A DNA stretch of 64,000 nucleotides from Bacillus sp. 1NLA3E (GCF_000242895.2 NC_021171.1:902001-966000); one strand, 5' to 3'; positions 53,311 to 62,175 are shown, counted from the stretch's first letter. Numbers and translations are program-made. The notes: a model not told the origin generated them from the sequence alone.

Positions 53311-53475
53311 CCCATGTCCCTCCTATTATTAAAAGTCCTAGTTTGCCTATATCTTACCTCTATTAAGCTAGTTGATTTGTGAAATTTTTATTACTTTTGG
53401 AAAAATTAGGACTGTACCATAAACTGACTTACTTTTTAAAAAATCAGAAAATATTACAATGAAAGTCCAAATACA

Positions 53476-53504
53476 TATACAAATGATTGGACAATTTGTA
53501 TAAT
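53476..53504 (+). promoter_or_regulatory. Candidate SigA promoter of the B12 operon
   Basis: TATACA, 17-bp spacer, then a perfect TATAAT at 53499-53504. It lies about 25 bp before the riboswitch begins. The -35 matches four of six bases. Confidence 0.5.
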
Positions 53505-53528
53505 GATGAGTGACATAAAATTAATATT

Positions 53529-53812
53529 GGTATAAACAGGTGCAATGGTCTATTGAAAAATAGATTTTGTGCTTAATAGGGAAGTTTGGTGAAAGCCAAC
53601 GCGGTCCCGCCACTGTAAATGGGAGCAACCTATAAAATGTCACTGTCGTTTTTTGATGGGAAGGCATAGGGAGTGATGATCATGAGCCAGGAAACCTGCC
53701 TGTTTTTTACACCAGCGGCCTACGTGGATAGGAGGGTGTTAAGTCAGGAACATTTATTTTGTTTGCTGCTTAACTAAAACAAACCTCCTCCTTAATATAG
53801 GGAGGATTTTTT
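53529..53812 (+). promoter_or_regulatory. Cobalamin (B12) riboswitch with terminator
   Basis: Conserved aptamer elements are in order: GGTGCAATGG, GAAAGCCAACGCGGTCCCGC, CACTGTAAATGGGAGC and the B12 box GAGCCAGGAAACCTGCC (about 53684-53700). A terminator follows (TCCTCC 53786-53791 with GGAGGA 53801-53806, then seven T). AGGAGG at 53730-53735 could pair with CCTCCT of the terminator as antiterminator. Bound cobalamin should turn off the downstream operon. Confidence 0.95.
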
Positions 53813-53851
53813 TATGGATTTTTTATATTTAGAGAATGGAGAGAAGCGGAT

Positions 53852-55633
53852 ATGTTGGTTAGTAGAAAGATGAACGTATTATTGGTTGCAGTGTTTTTAT
53901 TTTCTTTAATAGCTGGCGGCTTTCAAGCACCAGTTTTTGCGGCTGAAGGAGAGAATAAAGCGTCTGTAACGGTTATTGGGGACGAGGCAGCCGGAACTAT
54001 GGTGGATAATCAACCAGTTCCAATTGCGGAAAATGCAACGGCTTTGGATATTTTGAGTAGCGCTGTTGGTGGGGACTTGGTAACTTCAGATACAGCTTGG
54101 GGAAAATCGCTCGACGAAATTAAAGGTTTAGCTCCTGGTCCAGAGGATACTTATTTTTGGGCTTTTTATGTAAATGGTTTTTCTTCTGATTTAGGTGCAG
54201 GAAGTTATACTGCTCAAAATGGAGATCATTATACTTTCCGCTATGAGGATTGGAATAAACCTGTCAGTGCTTCCATTAAAGTAATTGGTAAAAATAAAGA
54301 AGTAATTAACGAATCTAAATATAATTCATTCGTAGGTAAAGTAAGCGCATTACAATTATTACAGAAGTTAATGGGCAAAGAGAGAGTGTCTTTTGATAAA
54401 GATGGTTTTCTTTCTATTAATAATATAAATGCAGAAGGTACATATTACTGGGCTTTTTATGTGAATGATGAATACGCTTCTACAGGAGCAGATAGCTATT
54501 TTCTTCAACCTAATGACCAAATAACCTTTCAATATGAATCATGGGAGCAACCATCCGATAATGAAGGTGATGGGGACGGAGTACCGAATGAAAACACGGG
54601 AAATGAAAATAATCAACCACCTAGTGAACCGATTGCATCCGAAACGCTTCAAAATGCAATTGATACCACTTTGACTTTGTTCCCTGATGAATATGTTGGT
54701 GAAAAAGAAGCGGTTGTCTTAAGGCAATTAGGAAAAAGTATTCCAACAAATTATTTAGATAATGTGACAAAACTTGTTATAGACAAGAAAGGTGTCATTA
54801 GAAATATTTTAGATACAGAAGGTTATATTTTAGGAATTGTTGCAGCAGGTGGAGACCCAACCAATATAGGCGGCTACAATTTAATCTCTTCAATTTATAC
54901 TGGTGACGTTGTAAAACCTGGATTGAACGGAGTTGCCTATGCACTGATTGCGTTAGATAGTATGAATTTTGAAATTCCTGCTACTGCTACATGGACAAGA
55001 GAAAAATTAGTGAACTATTTATTAGACAGTCAAAATAAGGATGGTAGCTGGTCAGGAGCAAATGCAGATATTGATATTACAGCAATGGTATTACAAGCCC
55101 TTTCTCCATACAAGGATCAAGCTGGTGTTAGCGAAGCAGTGAATAAGGGTGTTGAAAATCTATCATCCGTTTATCTGAGCGGAAAAATTGACAACAGCAA
55201 TACTGCAGCTCAAGTGATTATTGCTTTATCAGCTTTAGGTATAGATCCAAATGGAGAAACATTTACTAAAGGTGGTACTAGCATAGTATCATACCTTTTA
55301 TCATTTAAAGTTGGAGATAATGGATTTGAATGGAAACATGGCAAAGGAATAAACATGCTTGCTTCAAGCCAAAGCCTTCAGGCTTTAGTTGCATATCAGC
55401 TATATAGAAATGGAAAAGGGTCATTATATAATTTTACTTTAGCTCCCGAAAGTCCTGCAGCAGTACAACCGACAACAGTAGCGCTTAATCAGGATGCAAA
55501 AACAGAATCTCCAGAAGGGAAGCTTCTACCGAACACGGCAACCAATATGTACAACACTATTTTCTACGGGATGCTAATCTTAATGGTAGGCATGGTAGCA
55601 GTTATTGTTATGGGAAAAAGAAAGAGCGCTTAA
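53852..55633 (+). CDS. Sortase-anchored protein with two DUF4430 domains and an alpha/alpha-barrel domain (intrinsic-factor-like)
   Basis: 593 residues. A signal peptide (cleavage near 30) precedes two DUF4430 domains (about 38-132 and 134-230), each with a YYWAFYVN-like strand. An Asp/Asn-rich linker follows, then a prenyltransferase/terpene-cyclase-like helical domain (about 255-520, DGSWSGANADIDITAMVLQAL). The C-terminus is a sorting signal: LPNTA at 559-563, hydrophobic helix, basic tail. LPNTA is the class D sortase motif in Bacillus. Eukaryotic intrinsic factor and transcobalamin join an alpha6/alpha6 barrel with a DUF4430-related domain, in reverse order. The riboswitch and ECF genes imply corrinoid capture on the cell wall. 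Binding is inferred. Confidence 0.82.
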   Translation: MLVSRKMNVLLVAVFLFSLIAGGFQAPVFAAEGENKASVTVIGDEAAGTMVDNQPVPIAENATALDILSSAVGGDLVTSDTAWGKSLDEIKGLAPGPEDTYFWAFYVNGFSSDLGAGSYTAQNGDHYTFRYEDWNKPVSASIKVIGKNKEVINESKYNSFVGKVSALQLLQKLMGKERVSFDKDGFLSINNINAEGTYYWAFYVNDEYASTGADSYFLQPNDQITFQYESWEQPSDNEGDGDGVPNENTGNENNQPPSEPIASETLQNAIDTTLTLFPDEYVGEKEAVVLRQLGKSIPTNYLDNVTKLVIDKKGVIRNILDTEGYILGIVAAGGDPTNIGGYNLISSIYTGDVVKPGLNGVAYALIALDSMNFEIPATATWTREKLVNYLLDSQNKDGSWSGANADIDITAMVLQALSPYKDQAGVSEAVNKGVENLSSVYLSGKIDNSNTAAQVIIALSALGIDPNGETFTKGGTSIVSYLLSFKVGDNGFEWKHGKGINMLASSQSLQALVAYQLYRNGKGSLYNFTLAPESPAAVQPTTVALNQDAKTESPEGKLLPNTATNMYNTIFYGMLILMVGMVAVIVMGKRKSA

Positions 55634-55670
55634 ACATTTTTTATACAAAAAACAAGGGAGGCGAGCTTTG

Positions 55671-56390
55671 ATGAATCGCTATTATAGAGTCGCTTTGTTT
55701 TTTCTAGCATTTGTTCTTGCCTTCAGTTTAGCTGGCTGTGGAACGGCAGCTGATTCTACTCAGAAAGCTTCAGAAAAGAAGATAGAGAAAACCGAAAAAA
55801 AAGCAAAAGAAGAGAAGAGGGATCCTGCTGAAGCCGAAGTTGCTCAAACAGAAGCAGTTTCAACAGGAACAGATTCAAGTAATGAGCAAAATGTTGCTGG
55901 GAGTGGAAATACTTCGGATACTTCCCAACCAACTACAACAAATACACCATCTCAGAAGACAGTTACCAATAATCAAACTGTAACAAACAATGCTCAAACA
56001 GCACCTGTACCAACACCAAAAGCTGCTAATCCAGTACCTGCAGCACCTGCAGCCGTAAGTAATCCGGAACCTACACATACTGTTACGATATCTATTATTG
56101 GCCCGAAAGACCGGAGAAATATTTTAGGTGCCACAAAAGTGGATATTAATACAGGTGATACTGTAATGGACGTGCTTCTTAAGATTGAAAAAAGTGAAAA
56201 TATATCAGTTGAATCTAGAAATGATTATGGTTCAACTTATGTTGAGGCAATTGATGGTATTTATGAAGGTGACTATCCTGGTCAAAGCGGTTGGACCTAT
56301 AAACTTAATGGCATAATGGTTCAAGAAAGTGCTGGAAAAGCAGCAGTGAAAGACGGTGACCAAATTGTTTGGGCGTACGTTGGAGGTTAA
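55671..56390 (+). CDS. DUF4430 lipoprotein
   Basis: 239 residues. The lipobox is LAGC with Cys23. A low-complexity Lys/Glu then Thr/Asn/Gln/Pro linker (about 30-135) acts as a spacer, and one DUF4430 domain (about 139-239) ends the protein, with GQSGWTYKLNGIMVQESAGK. The ATG at 55671 follows GGGAGGCG. It could pass corrinoid from the wall-bound protein to the membrane transporter encoded next; this is inference from order and shared domain. Confidence 0.8.
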   Translation: MNRYYRVALFFLAFVLAFSLAGCGTAADSTQKASEKKIEKTEKKAKEEKRDPAEAEVAQTEAVSTGTDSSNEQNVAGSGNTSDTSQPTTTNTPSQKTVTNNQTVTNNAQTAPVPTPKAANPVPAAPAAVSNPEPTHTVTISIIGPKDRRNILGATKVDINTGDTVMDVLLKIEKSENISVESRNDYGSTYVEAIDGIYEGDYPGQSGWTYKLNGIMVQESAGKAAVKDGDQIVWAYVGG

Positions 56391-57282
56391 GCGAAGGAAC
56401 AACCTAACAAAGAGTTTTACACATGTTCATCCACTTGTCGCAATCAGTTATTACGTGGGTGCTCTTTCTCTCATTATGCTACTTTTTCATCCAATCATCC
56501 TATCGATGGGATTGGTTATGATCTTTGCTATTCATTTTATTCAAGATCGCTGCAGAAGCTTGCAGCGATGGTTTTTTTTTATGATAGCAAGCGGCCTGAT
56601 TATTATTGTTTTTAATCCTTTTTTTATTGAAAGAGGCCGTCATGTATTGTTCGAGATTTTTCAACACCGGTTTACCTTAGAGGCCGTTATGTATGGTGTT
56701 ACGACAGCTTTATCAATAATTGGTGTTGTAGCTTTATTTGTATCCTACAATGAGATCATGACCCCTAATAAAATATTTTATTTATTTTCCAAGTTTCTGC
56801 CGCAATTTGCTGTTTTACTGATGTTAACGCTGCGGTTTATCCCGCTGATGAGAAGAAGGCTTGCAGAAATTTCAGCGATTCAAACGAGTAAAGGGATTTC
56901 TGTTTTGAACGGTTCATGGAAAAATCGAGCAAAATCCGGCTTATTATATGTTCAAGTGTTATTAACATATTCACTAGAAGAAGCCATTCAAACTGCCGAT
57001 TCGATGAATGCCAGAGGGTACGGGCAGGGCAGTCGCTCAACCTATGAATATTTCAGATTTAAAAAGACGGATGCGGTCGCTATGATTTATTTACTGATGA
57101 TCTTTATTTTTACGTTACATGGGCGTTTTTCTGGTCACGGCTTTTTAACGATATATCCAATGATGGAGTCGGTTCGTCTTTCGGTTATGGATTTGATTTT
57201 GATGGGTGAATTTCTATTGTTTTTAGGATTTCCACTTTTTGTTGATATAGGAGGGATCATTCGATGGCGCAAATTGAATTAA
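56380..57282 (+). CDS. ECF transporter transmembrane component EcfT
   Basis: About 300 residues with five or six hydrophobic helices. The C-terminal coupling region has the characteristic SMNARGYGQG motif and AEISAIQTSKG. EcfT links the S component to the ATPases. The start is unclear: TTG at 56380 overlaps the lipoprotein stop, and GTG at 56356 is possible. It overlaps the ATPase gene by 19 nt. Confidence 0.87.
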   Translation: MEVKRRNNLTKSFTHVHPLVAISYYVGALSLIMLLFHPIILSMGLVMIFAIHFIQDRCRSLQRWFFFMIASGLIIIVFNPFFIERGRHVLFEIFQHRFTLEAVMYGVTTALSIIGVVALFVSYNEIMTPNKIFYLFSKFLPQFAVLLMLTLRFIPLMRRRLAEISAIQTSKGISVLNGSWKNRAKSGLLYVQVLLTYSLEEAIQTADSMNARGYGQGSRSTYEYFRFKKTDAVAMIYLLMIFIFTLHGRFSGHGFLTIYPMMESVRLSVMDLILMGEFLLFLGFPLFVDIGGIIRWRKLN

Positions 57283-58916
57283 ACAATATAACTTTTACAT
57301 ATCCAGAAACGGAAACTCCAGCCCTTAAAAATCTATCCCTCCAAATTGAAAAGGGTCAATTTGTTGTTCTTTTTGGAGCTTCAGGTAGTGGGAAAAGCAC
57401 ACTACTGCGGCTATTGAAAAAAGAAATAAGACCCCACGGTGAGTTAAAAGGGGACATTATTATTAATGGACGATCAAGACAAGAGTCTGATGCTGGGGCA
57501 AATGAAATTGGCTTTGTTTTTCAAGATCCAGAGAACCAGGTTGTAGCTGAGAATGTCCTCCAAGAAATCGTGTTCGGGCTTGAAAACATGGGATTGTCTA
57601 CAACAGAAATGAGAAGCCGAGTAGCTGAAATGGTCCATTTCTTCGGTGCGGAATCCCTTTTAGATCGTAAAACTCATGAGCTTTCGGGAGGAAAGAAGCA
57701 ACAGATTAATTTAGCATCAGTTTTGTTAATGCAACCAAACATTCTTCTTTTAGACGAACCAACGGCACAGCTTGATCCGGTTAGTGCAAGAGAATTACTT
57801 GATATGCTCGTTCGACTGAATGATGAGTTTGGGATGACGATTGTGGTAGCTGAGCACAGGTTAGAAGAGTTGTTCACGGTTTCTGATAAAATCGTCATGA
57901 TGGAACAAGGTAAAATTACCCATGAGGGCGCACCAAAGCAGATGATGGAAATGCTTTGGAATTCCTCTAATCGTGTCTATGTACCAAGCATTCCATCTCT
58001 TTATTTGAGCATCGAAAAGAATGAGAATAGAAAAAATCCACCGCTTACTGTTAAAGAGGGGAAAAGGTGGTTCCAACAAAATGCTCTAATTGATTTGAGT
58101 ACTTCCGATTCATCTGTTGTGGCAGATGCGAAGGAAGAGTTGATTCGAGCTAAAAATCTGGCATTTCTTTATAGCAAAGATGATGAAATGGTTTTAAAGG
58201 AATTAGACTTTTCAATACAAAAGGGAGAAACATATGCCCTCCTTGGAGGGAATGGATCAGGAAAATCAACGCTCCTCAAACTAATTGGTGGCATTCTTAA
58301 GCCATCTCAAGGGAAAGTGTTTTTTCATGAAAAACCCTTAAAAACTTGGTCGAAAAATGATCTCATAAAAAAAATAGGATATTTACCGCAAAATCCAAAA
58401 ATATTTTTCATTCAAGACACTGTCGAAAAAGAAATTAACGAGACGTTGAAGCAATGGGGAATAACGGATTTCTTTGAGGTTGAACGTCTGCTAAATTTAT
58501 TAGGGATCGCTCATCTACGAAATCAGCATCCATATGATTTAAGTGGGGGAGAATTACAAAAAGCTGCCCTTGCCTGTTTGTTGATAAGAAATCCAGAAGT
58601 GTTGCTACTTGATGAGCCGACAAAGGGCCTCGATCCAGTTTCCAAGGCCAACCTAGCCGAAATTCTCAAAGGTTTACAGGAGGGCGGCACAACGATATTA
58701 ATGTCAACGCATGATGTAGAATTTGCAGCACAGCATGCGACGAAATGTGGAATGATGTTTCAAGGGAAGATTACCTCTGAGGGTTCGCCAAGCGAGTTTT
58801 TCAAAGGGAATTTCTTTTATACGACTATGATCCAAAGACTATTTCGCCATATCCCCGAAAGTCAGATTATGACACTAGAGGAGGCCGTTTCGGCATGCAA
58901 AACAAAAGTGCATTGA
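57264..58916 (+). CDS. ECF transporter ATPase, two fused ABC domains
   Basis: 550 residues. Domain 1 (about 1-240): Walker A FGASGSGKST, signature ELSGGKKQQ, Walker B ILLLDEPTAQLDP. Domain 2 (about 290-530): GGNGSGKST, DLSGGELQK, VLLLDEPTKGLDP. Most Firmicutes have separate EcfA and EcfA' genes; this fused form indicates a dedicated rather than shared energising module. It overlaps the S-component gene by 22 nt. Confidence 0.92.
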   Translation: MAQIELNNITFTYPETETPALKNLSLQIEKGQFVVLFGASGSGKSTLLRLLKKEIRPHGELKGDIIINGRSRQESDAGANEIGFVFQDPENQVVAENVLQEIVFGLENMGLSTTEMRSRVAEMVHFFGAESLLDRKTHELSGGKKQQINLASVLLMQPNILLLDEPTAQLDPVSARELLDMLVRLNDEFGMTIVVAEHRLEELFTVSDKIVMMEQGKITHEGAPKQMMEMLWNSSNRVYVPSIPSLYLSIEKNENRKNPPLTVKEGKRWFQQNALIDLSTSDSSVVADAKEELIRAKNLAFLYSKDDEMVLKELDFSIQKGETYALLGGNGSGKSTLLKLIGGILKPSQGKVFFHEKPLKTWSKNDLIKKIGYLPQNPKIFFIQDTVEKEINETLKQWGITDFFEVERLLNLLGIAHLRNQHPYDLSGGELQKAALACLLIRNPEVLLLDEPTKGLDPVSKANLAEILKGLQEGGTTILMSTHDVEFAAQHATKCGMMFQGKITSEGSPSEFFKGNFFYTTMIQRLFRHIPESQIMTLEEAVSACKTKVH

Positions 58917-59590
58917 AAAAGGTTGGCTTCCCCTTGGTGGTTATCCTATTTTTAGTCTTAACTATTTGGTGGGGTGACAGCTATTTATGGATTAGTGTGG
59001 GAATGATCTTATCTGCGTTTCTTCTTTTGTTTTCTCGATTTGAAAGTAGGAAAGTAGATGCAAGAGAACTAGTCCTTCTAGCCGTTTTGGCATCCATTGC
59101 AGCAGTTGGCCGGATACCGTTTGCAAGTATTCCAAGTGTGCAACCGACAACCTTTGTTATCATGATGTCAGGTTTGGTATTTGGAGCTGAAAGTGGTTTT
59201 ATGATTGGTGCAGTGGCCGCGCTTGCTTCCAATATGATCCTCGGTCAAGGCCCATGGACACCTTGGCAAATGGTGGCCTGGGGTTTGGTGGGCTGGTCGG
59301 CCGGTTTACTGGGGAAAACAAAATTTTTGAATTCCACCTGGGGAAGAATTCTTTTTGGAGCAGTATGGGGATTTTTATTCGGCTGGATTATGAATATTTG
59401 GGGTCTACTTTCCCTAAGTCAATACGGTAATGAATTGAGTTTGAAGGCGGCCATTGCTTACTTTGCTGGAAGTGCTTTATTTGATTTCATGCATTCAATC
59501 TCAAATGTGTTCTTTATTCTGTTGTTTGGGAAAGTTTGGTTTAAGAGTTTATCACGTTTTAAGCGGAAGTATGGGTTGTTAGAGAAATGA
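58895..59590 (+). CDS. ECF transporter S component, probably for cobalamin (CbrT-like)
   Basis: 231 residues with about seven hydrophobic segments. S-component features are LVLLAVLASIAAVGRIPFASIPSVQP and SGLVFGAESGFMIGAVAALASNMILGQGPWTPWQM. The organisation with EcfT and EcfA under a B12 riboswitch fits the CbrT group, which takes up cobalamin and cobinamide. Substrate assignment depends on the riboswitch. Confidence 0.85.
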   Translation: MQNKSALKKVGFPLVVILFLVLTIWWGDSYLWISVGMILSAFLLLFSRFESRKVDARELVLLAVLASIAAVGRIPFASIPSVQPTTFVIMMSGLVFGAESGFMIGAVAALASNMILGQGPWTPWQMVAWGLVGWSAGLLGKTKFLNSTWGRILFGAVWGFLFGWIMNIWGLLSLSQYGNELSLKAAIAYFAGSALFDFMHSISNVFFILLFGKVWFKSLSRFKRKYGLLEK

Positions 59591-59620
59591 GAAGAAGCTT
59601 AATAGAATATGTTTATTTTA

Positions 59621-59646
59621 AGGCTGTCGAGGAGTCTCGACAGCCT
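59621..59646 (+). terminator. Hairpin after the B12 operon
   Basis: Perfect 10-bp stem AGGCTGTCGA/TCGACAGCCT with a 6-nt loop. The T-run is weak (TGCACATTTTG). Confidence 0.65.
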
Positions 59647-59693
59647 TGCACATTTTGTAGGATTATATAAGGGTCCAAAAGTACCAGAAATTA

Positions 59694-59722
59694 TTGACAC
59701 TCAAAAGGATAGATGATATTTT
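59694..59722 (+). promoter_or_regulatory. Candidate promoter of the lasso peptide cluster
   Basis: A perfect TTGACA (59694-59699), 17-bp spacer, TATTTT (59717-59722). It lies about 275 bp before the first gene. The intervening A/T-rich leader has a small hairpin CATAGGAA/TTCCTATG (59818-59838) and a palindrome GTTAAT-ATT-ATTAAC (59884-59898), a possible operator. No gene is seen in this gap. Confidence 0.45.
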
Positions 59723-59996
59723 ATTTTTAGGATATGTTCTTTATATAGAATAAGTGACTATCAGATTAATGATTAATACATTGTAAAGCTATTTAATTAG
59801 ATCATCAGTAAATGATACATAGGAATCCTCTTCCTATGAGTTCTTTACTATTTTTTTGTTATAAATGTTCTTAAAAAAGAACGGTTAATATTATTAACTT
59901 GGAGTTAATTCTTATATAAGTGATTGTTATAAATACATATAAATAAAATTTTTAATAATAAGTTGCGGACCGTTGCGATTTTACAGGAGGAAAAAA

Positions 59997-61928
59997 ATGA
60001 GCGCCATCACCGGTATTTATCATGTAAATGGAGAACCAGTACCACATGAACATGGCCTTTGCATGATGAAGGAGTTGCAGAAGTTTCCTGCTGATGACAT
60101 TCAGACGTGGTATAAGGATAATGTATTCCTTGGCTGCCATGCCCAGTGGATCACACCTGAATCCATAGGCGAAAGATTACCGCTTTACGACTCAGAACGA
60201 CAAGTTGCTATTACTGCGGATGCAATTATCGACAATCGTAATGAGTTGTTCGATTTACTAAATGTAGATCGAACAAAAAGGAAAACCATGACCGATAGTC
60301 AACTGATTTTATTGGCTTACTATAAATGGGGGGAAGACAGCCCCAAATATTTAGTCGGCGATTTTGCTTTTATGATTTGGGATAAGAGGGAGCAGAAACT
60401 GTTTGGGGCCAGGGATTTCTCTGGGACTAGGACGCTTTATTATTATCAAGAGCAAAACCGGATTGCCTTCTGTACAGTTATGTTACCCCTATTAACACTT
60501 CCTTTTATAAAAAAGGAGCTAAATGAGGAGTGGTTGGCAGAGTTTTTAGCAATACCCCTTAATTTTGAATCGGTAGATGTTTTTTCGACGGTGTACAAAA
60601 ATATTAAACAAATCCCACCTTCACATTCAATGAGGGTGAAAGATGGCAGAGTAATATTTACAAGATATAGTTTGCTCAAAGAAGGCAAGAAACTAAAATT
60701 AAACTCGAATGAAGAATATGAAGAAGCCTTCCGTGAAGTATTTCAACGTGCGGTAACCGACCGCTTGCGTACCCACCGAAAAGTTGGAGCCCATCTAAGT
60801 GGTGGGTTGGATTCGGGCTCGGTAGCTAGTTTTGCGGCAAATGCATTACGAAGTGAGAATAAGGAGTTGCATTCGTTTAGTTATGTGCCTGTTGAAGGAT
60901 TTGAAGATTGGACGGATATTAGTAGAATACCAGATGAAAGACCCTTTATTCAATCGACGGTCGATTTTGTAGGTAATATAAAACCTAATTATCTAGATTT
61001 CAATGAGAAAAGTTCACTCTCAGAAGTGGATGATTGGATTGATGCTTTGGAGATGCCTTATAAGTATTATGAAAACAGTTACTGGCTTAAAGGAATTTAT
61101 GAAGAAGCATCAAAGCAAGGAATAGGTGTACTGCTTAATGGCCAACGGGGAAATTGGACGATCTCTTGGGGACACGCATTAGAATACCAAGCTCTGCTTT
61201 TAAAAAGGCTAAAACTAATTAAACTTTCTCGGGAAATCTATTATTTTAGTCAGAGGTTAGGGGGGAAGAAATCACGAATCATTTCTGTCGTTGGAAAAAA
61301 GGCATTTCCATTTCTCCACCAATCAATGGCGGGTGATTATTCTTATCCAATGCTCATTAATCCAGACTTTGCAAAAAAAATGAAGGTGTTAGAAAAACTT
61401 CATGAACAAAAAGTTGATATAACAGGTACTGCTCTGCCAAACGCTTTTGATATGAAAAAAACACAGTTCGAACAATTATATTACTGGGCTATTAATGGAA
61501 CTTATGCAACTAAGTTGTCTTTAAAGCACGGGGTATGGGAAAGAGACCCGACAAATGATCTCCGTGTCATCCAGTTCTGTTTATCTGTGCCTGAAGATCA
61601 ATACGTCCAGGATGGTCAAGATCGTTCCTTGATTCGTAGGTCAACGAAGAATTACTTACCAAATAATATAAGGTTAAATCAAAAGAAGAGAGGTCTACAG
61701 GGGGCTGATGGAATTAATCGTATGCTGCCTTCGTGGAATATATTTGTAGAGGAGATTCAACAGCTCTGTAAAGATAAAGTTGTTGGACAGTTTTTAAATT
61801 TGTCCATCATAGAGAATGCGTTAGAAAGGCTAAGGGATAATCCTAACCCAAGTGATGTTTACGAAGCAGACTTTAGAATTTTAATGCGCAGTATTATCTT
61901 TTACCGTTTTATAAAAAAATCTGCTTGA
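59997..61928 (+). CDS. Lasso peptide macrolactam synthetase (asparagine synthetase-like, C protein)
   Basis: 643 residues. The N-terminal glutaminase-like domain starts MSAITGIYH, so the catalytic Cys2 of AsnB is missing. The C-terminal ATP-binding domain has the PP-loop SGGLDS at residues 268-273. Lasso cyclases adenylate the side chain of Asp or Glu in the core and join it to the new N-terminus. AGGAGG lies 7 nt before the ATG. Genes follow in the order C-A-K-B1-B2, as in the paeninodin (pade) cluster of Paenibacillus. Confidence 0.93.
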   Translation: MSAITGIYHVNGEPVPHEHGLCMMKELQKFPADDIQTWYKDNVFLGCHAQWITPESIGERLPLYDSERQVAITADAIIDNRNELFDLLNVDRTKRKTMTDSQLILLAYYKWGEDSPKYLVGDFAFMIWDKREQKLFGARDFSGTRTLYYYQEQNRIAFCTVMLPLLTLPFIKKELNEEWLAEFLAIPLNFESVDVFSTVYKNIKQIPPSHSMRVKDGRVIFTRYSLLKEGKKLKLNSNEEYEEAFREVFQRAVTDRLRTHRKVGAHLSGGLDSGSVASFAANALRSENKELHSFSYVPVEGFEDWTDISRIPDERPFIQSTVDFVGNIKPNYLDFNEKSSLSEVDDWIDALEMPYKYYENSYWLKGIYEEASKQGIGVLLNGQRGNWTISWGHALEYQALLLKRLKLIKLSREIYYFSQRLGGKKSRIISVVGKKAFPFLHQSMAGDYSYPMLINPDFAKKMKVLEKLHEQKVDITGTALPNAFDMKKTQFEQLYYWAINGTYATKLSLKHGVWERDPTNDLRVIQFCLSVPEDQYVQDGQDRSLIRRSTKNYLPNNIRLNQKKRGLQGADGINRMLPSWNIFVEEIQQLCKDKVVGQFLNLSIIENALERLRDNPNPSDVYEADFRILMRSIIFYRFIKKSA

Positions 61929-61942
61929 AGGGAGGTGATTTC

Positions 61943-62080
61943 ATGAAAAAGCAATGGAAACAACCAGTTCTAGAGGTGTTAGATGTCAGTATGACAATGG
62001 CAGGACCAGGAATTAGAATTCCTGATGCAGTTCAACCAGATCCAGATGCTCCACTTAATGATGTGGTGCATTATAGTTAA
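61943..62080 (+). CDS. Lasso peptide precursor (paeninodin-like, A)
   Basis: 45 residues, missed by length-filtered ORF calls. Leader MKKQWKQPVLEVLDVSMTM (1-19) has Thr at the penultimate position and a WxxP motif in place of the usual YxxP recognised by the B1 protein. Predicted core, 26 residues: ring AGPGIRIPD, closing Ala1 to Asp9, then tail AVQPDPDAPLNDVVHYS. Known paeninodin shares AGPG, PDA, QPDPD and a VHY-S type end. The C-terminal Ser matches the phosphorylation site in paeninodin. GGAGGTGATTTC precedes the ATG. Confidence 0.95.
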   Translation: MKKQWKQPVLEVLDVSMTMAGPGIRIPDAVQPDPDAPLNDVVHYS

Positions 62081-62101
62081 TTTCGTTTATTAATCACTGC
62101 G

Positions 62102-62142
62102 GCCCTTATACATTTTATTTTACATAGTATAAGGGCTTTTTT
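62102..62142 (+). terminator. Attenuating terminator between the precursor and kinase genes
   Basis: GCCCTTATAC (62102-62111) and GTATAAGGGC (62127-62136) form a perfect 10-bp stem followed by six T. Partial readthrough would give excess precursor over the enzymes. Confidence 0.88.
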
Positions 62143-62175
62143 AAATTTTTTTCAGTAGATAGATGGAGGAAGAAG

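Noticed and set aside
53852-55633. Terpene cyclase or squalene-hopene cyclase
   Set aside because: The helical repeats resemble that fold, but there is a signal peptide, a sortase signal, DUF4430 domains and no DXDD-type catalytic motif visible.
59997-61928. Ordinary asparagine synthetase B
   Set aside because: It lacks the N-terminal Cys nucleophile and is followed by a lasso precursor, kinase, RRE and B2 protease.
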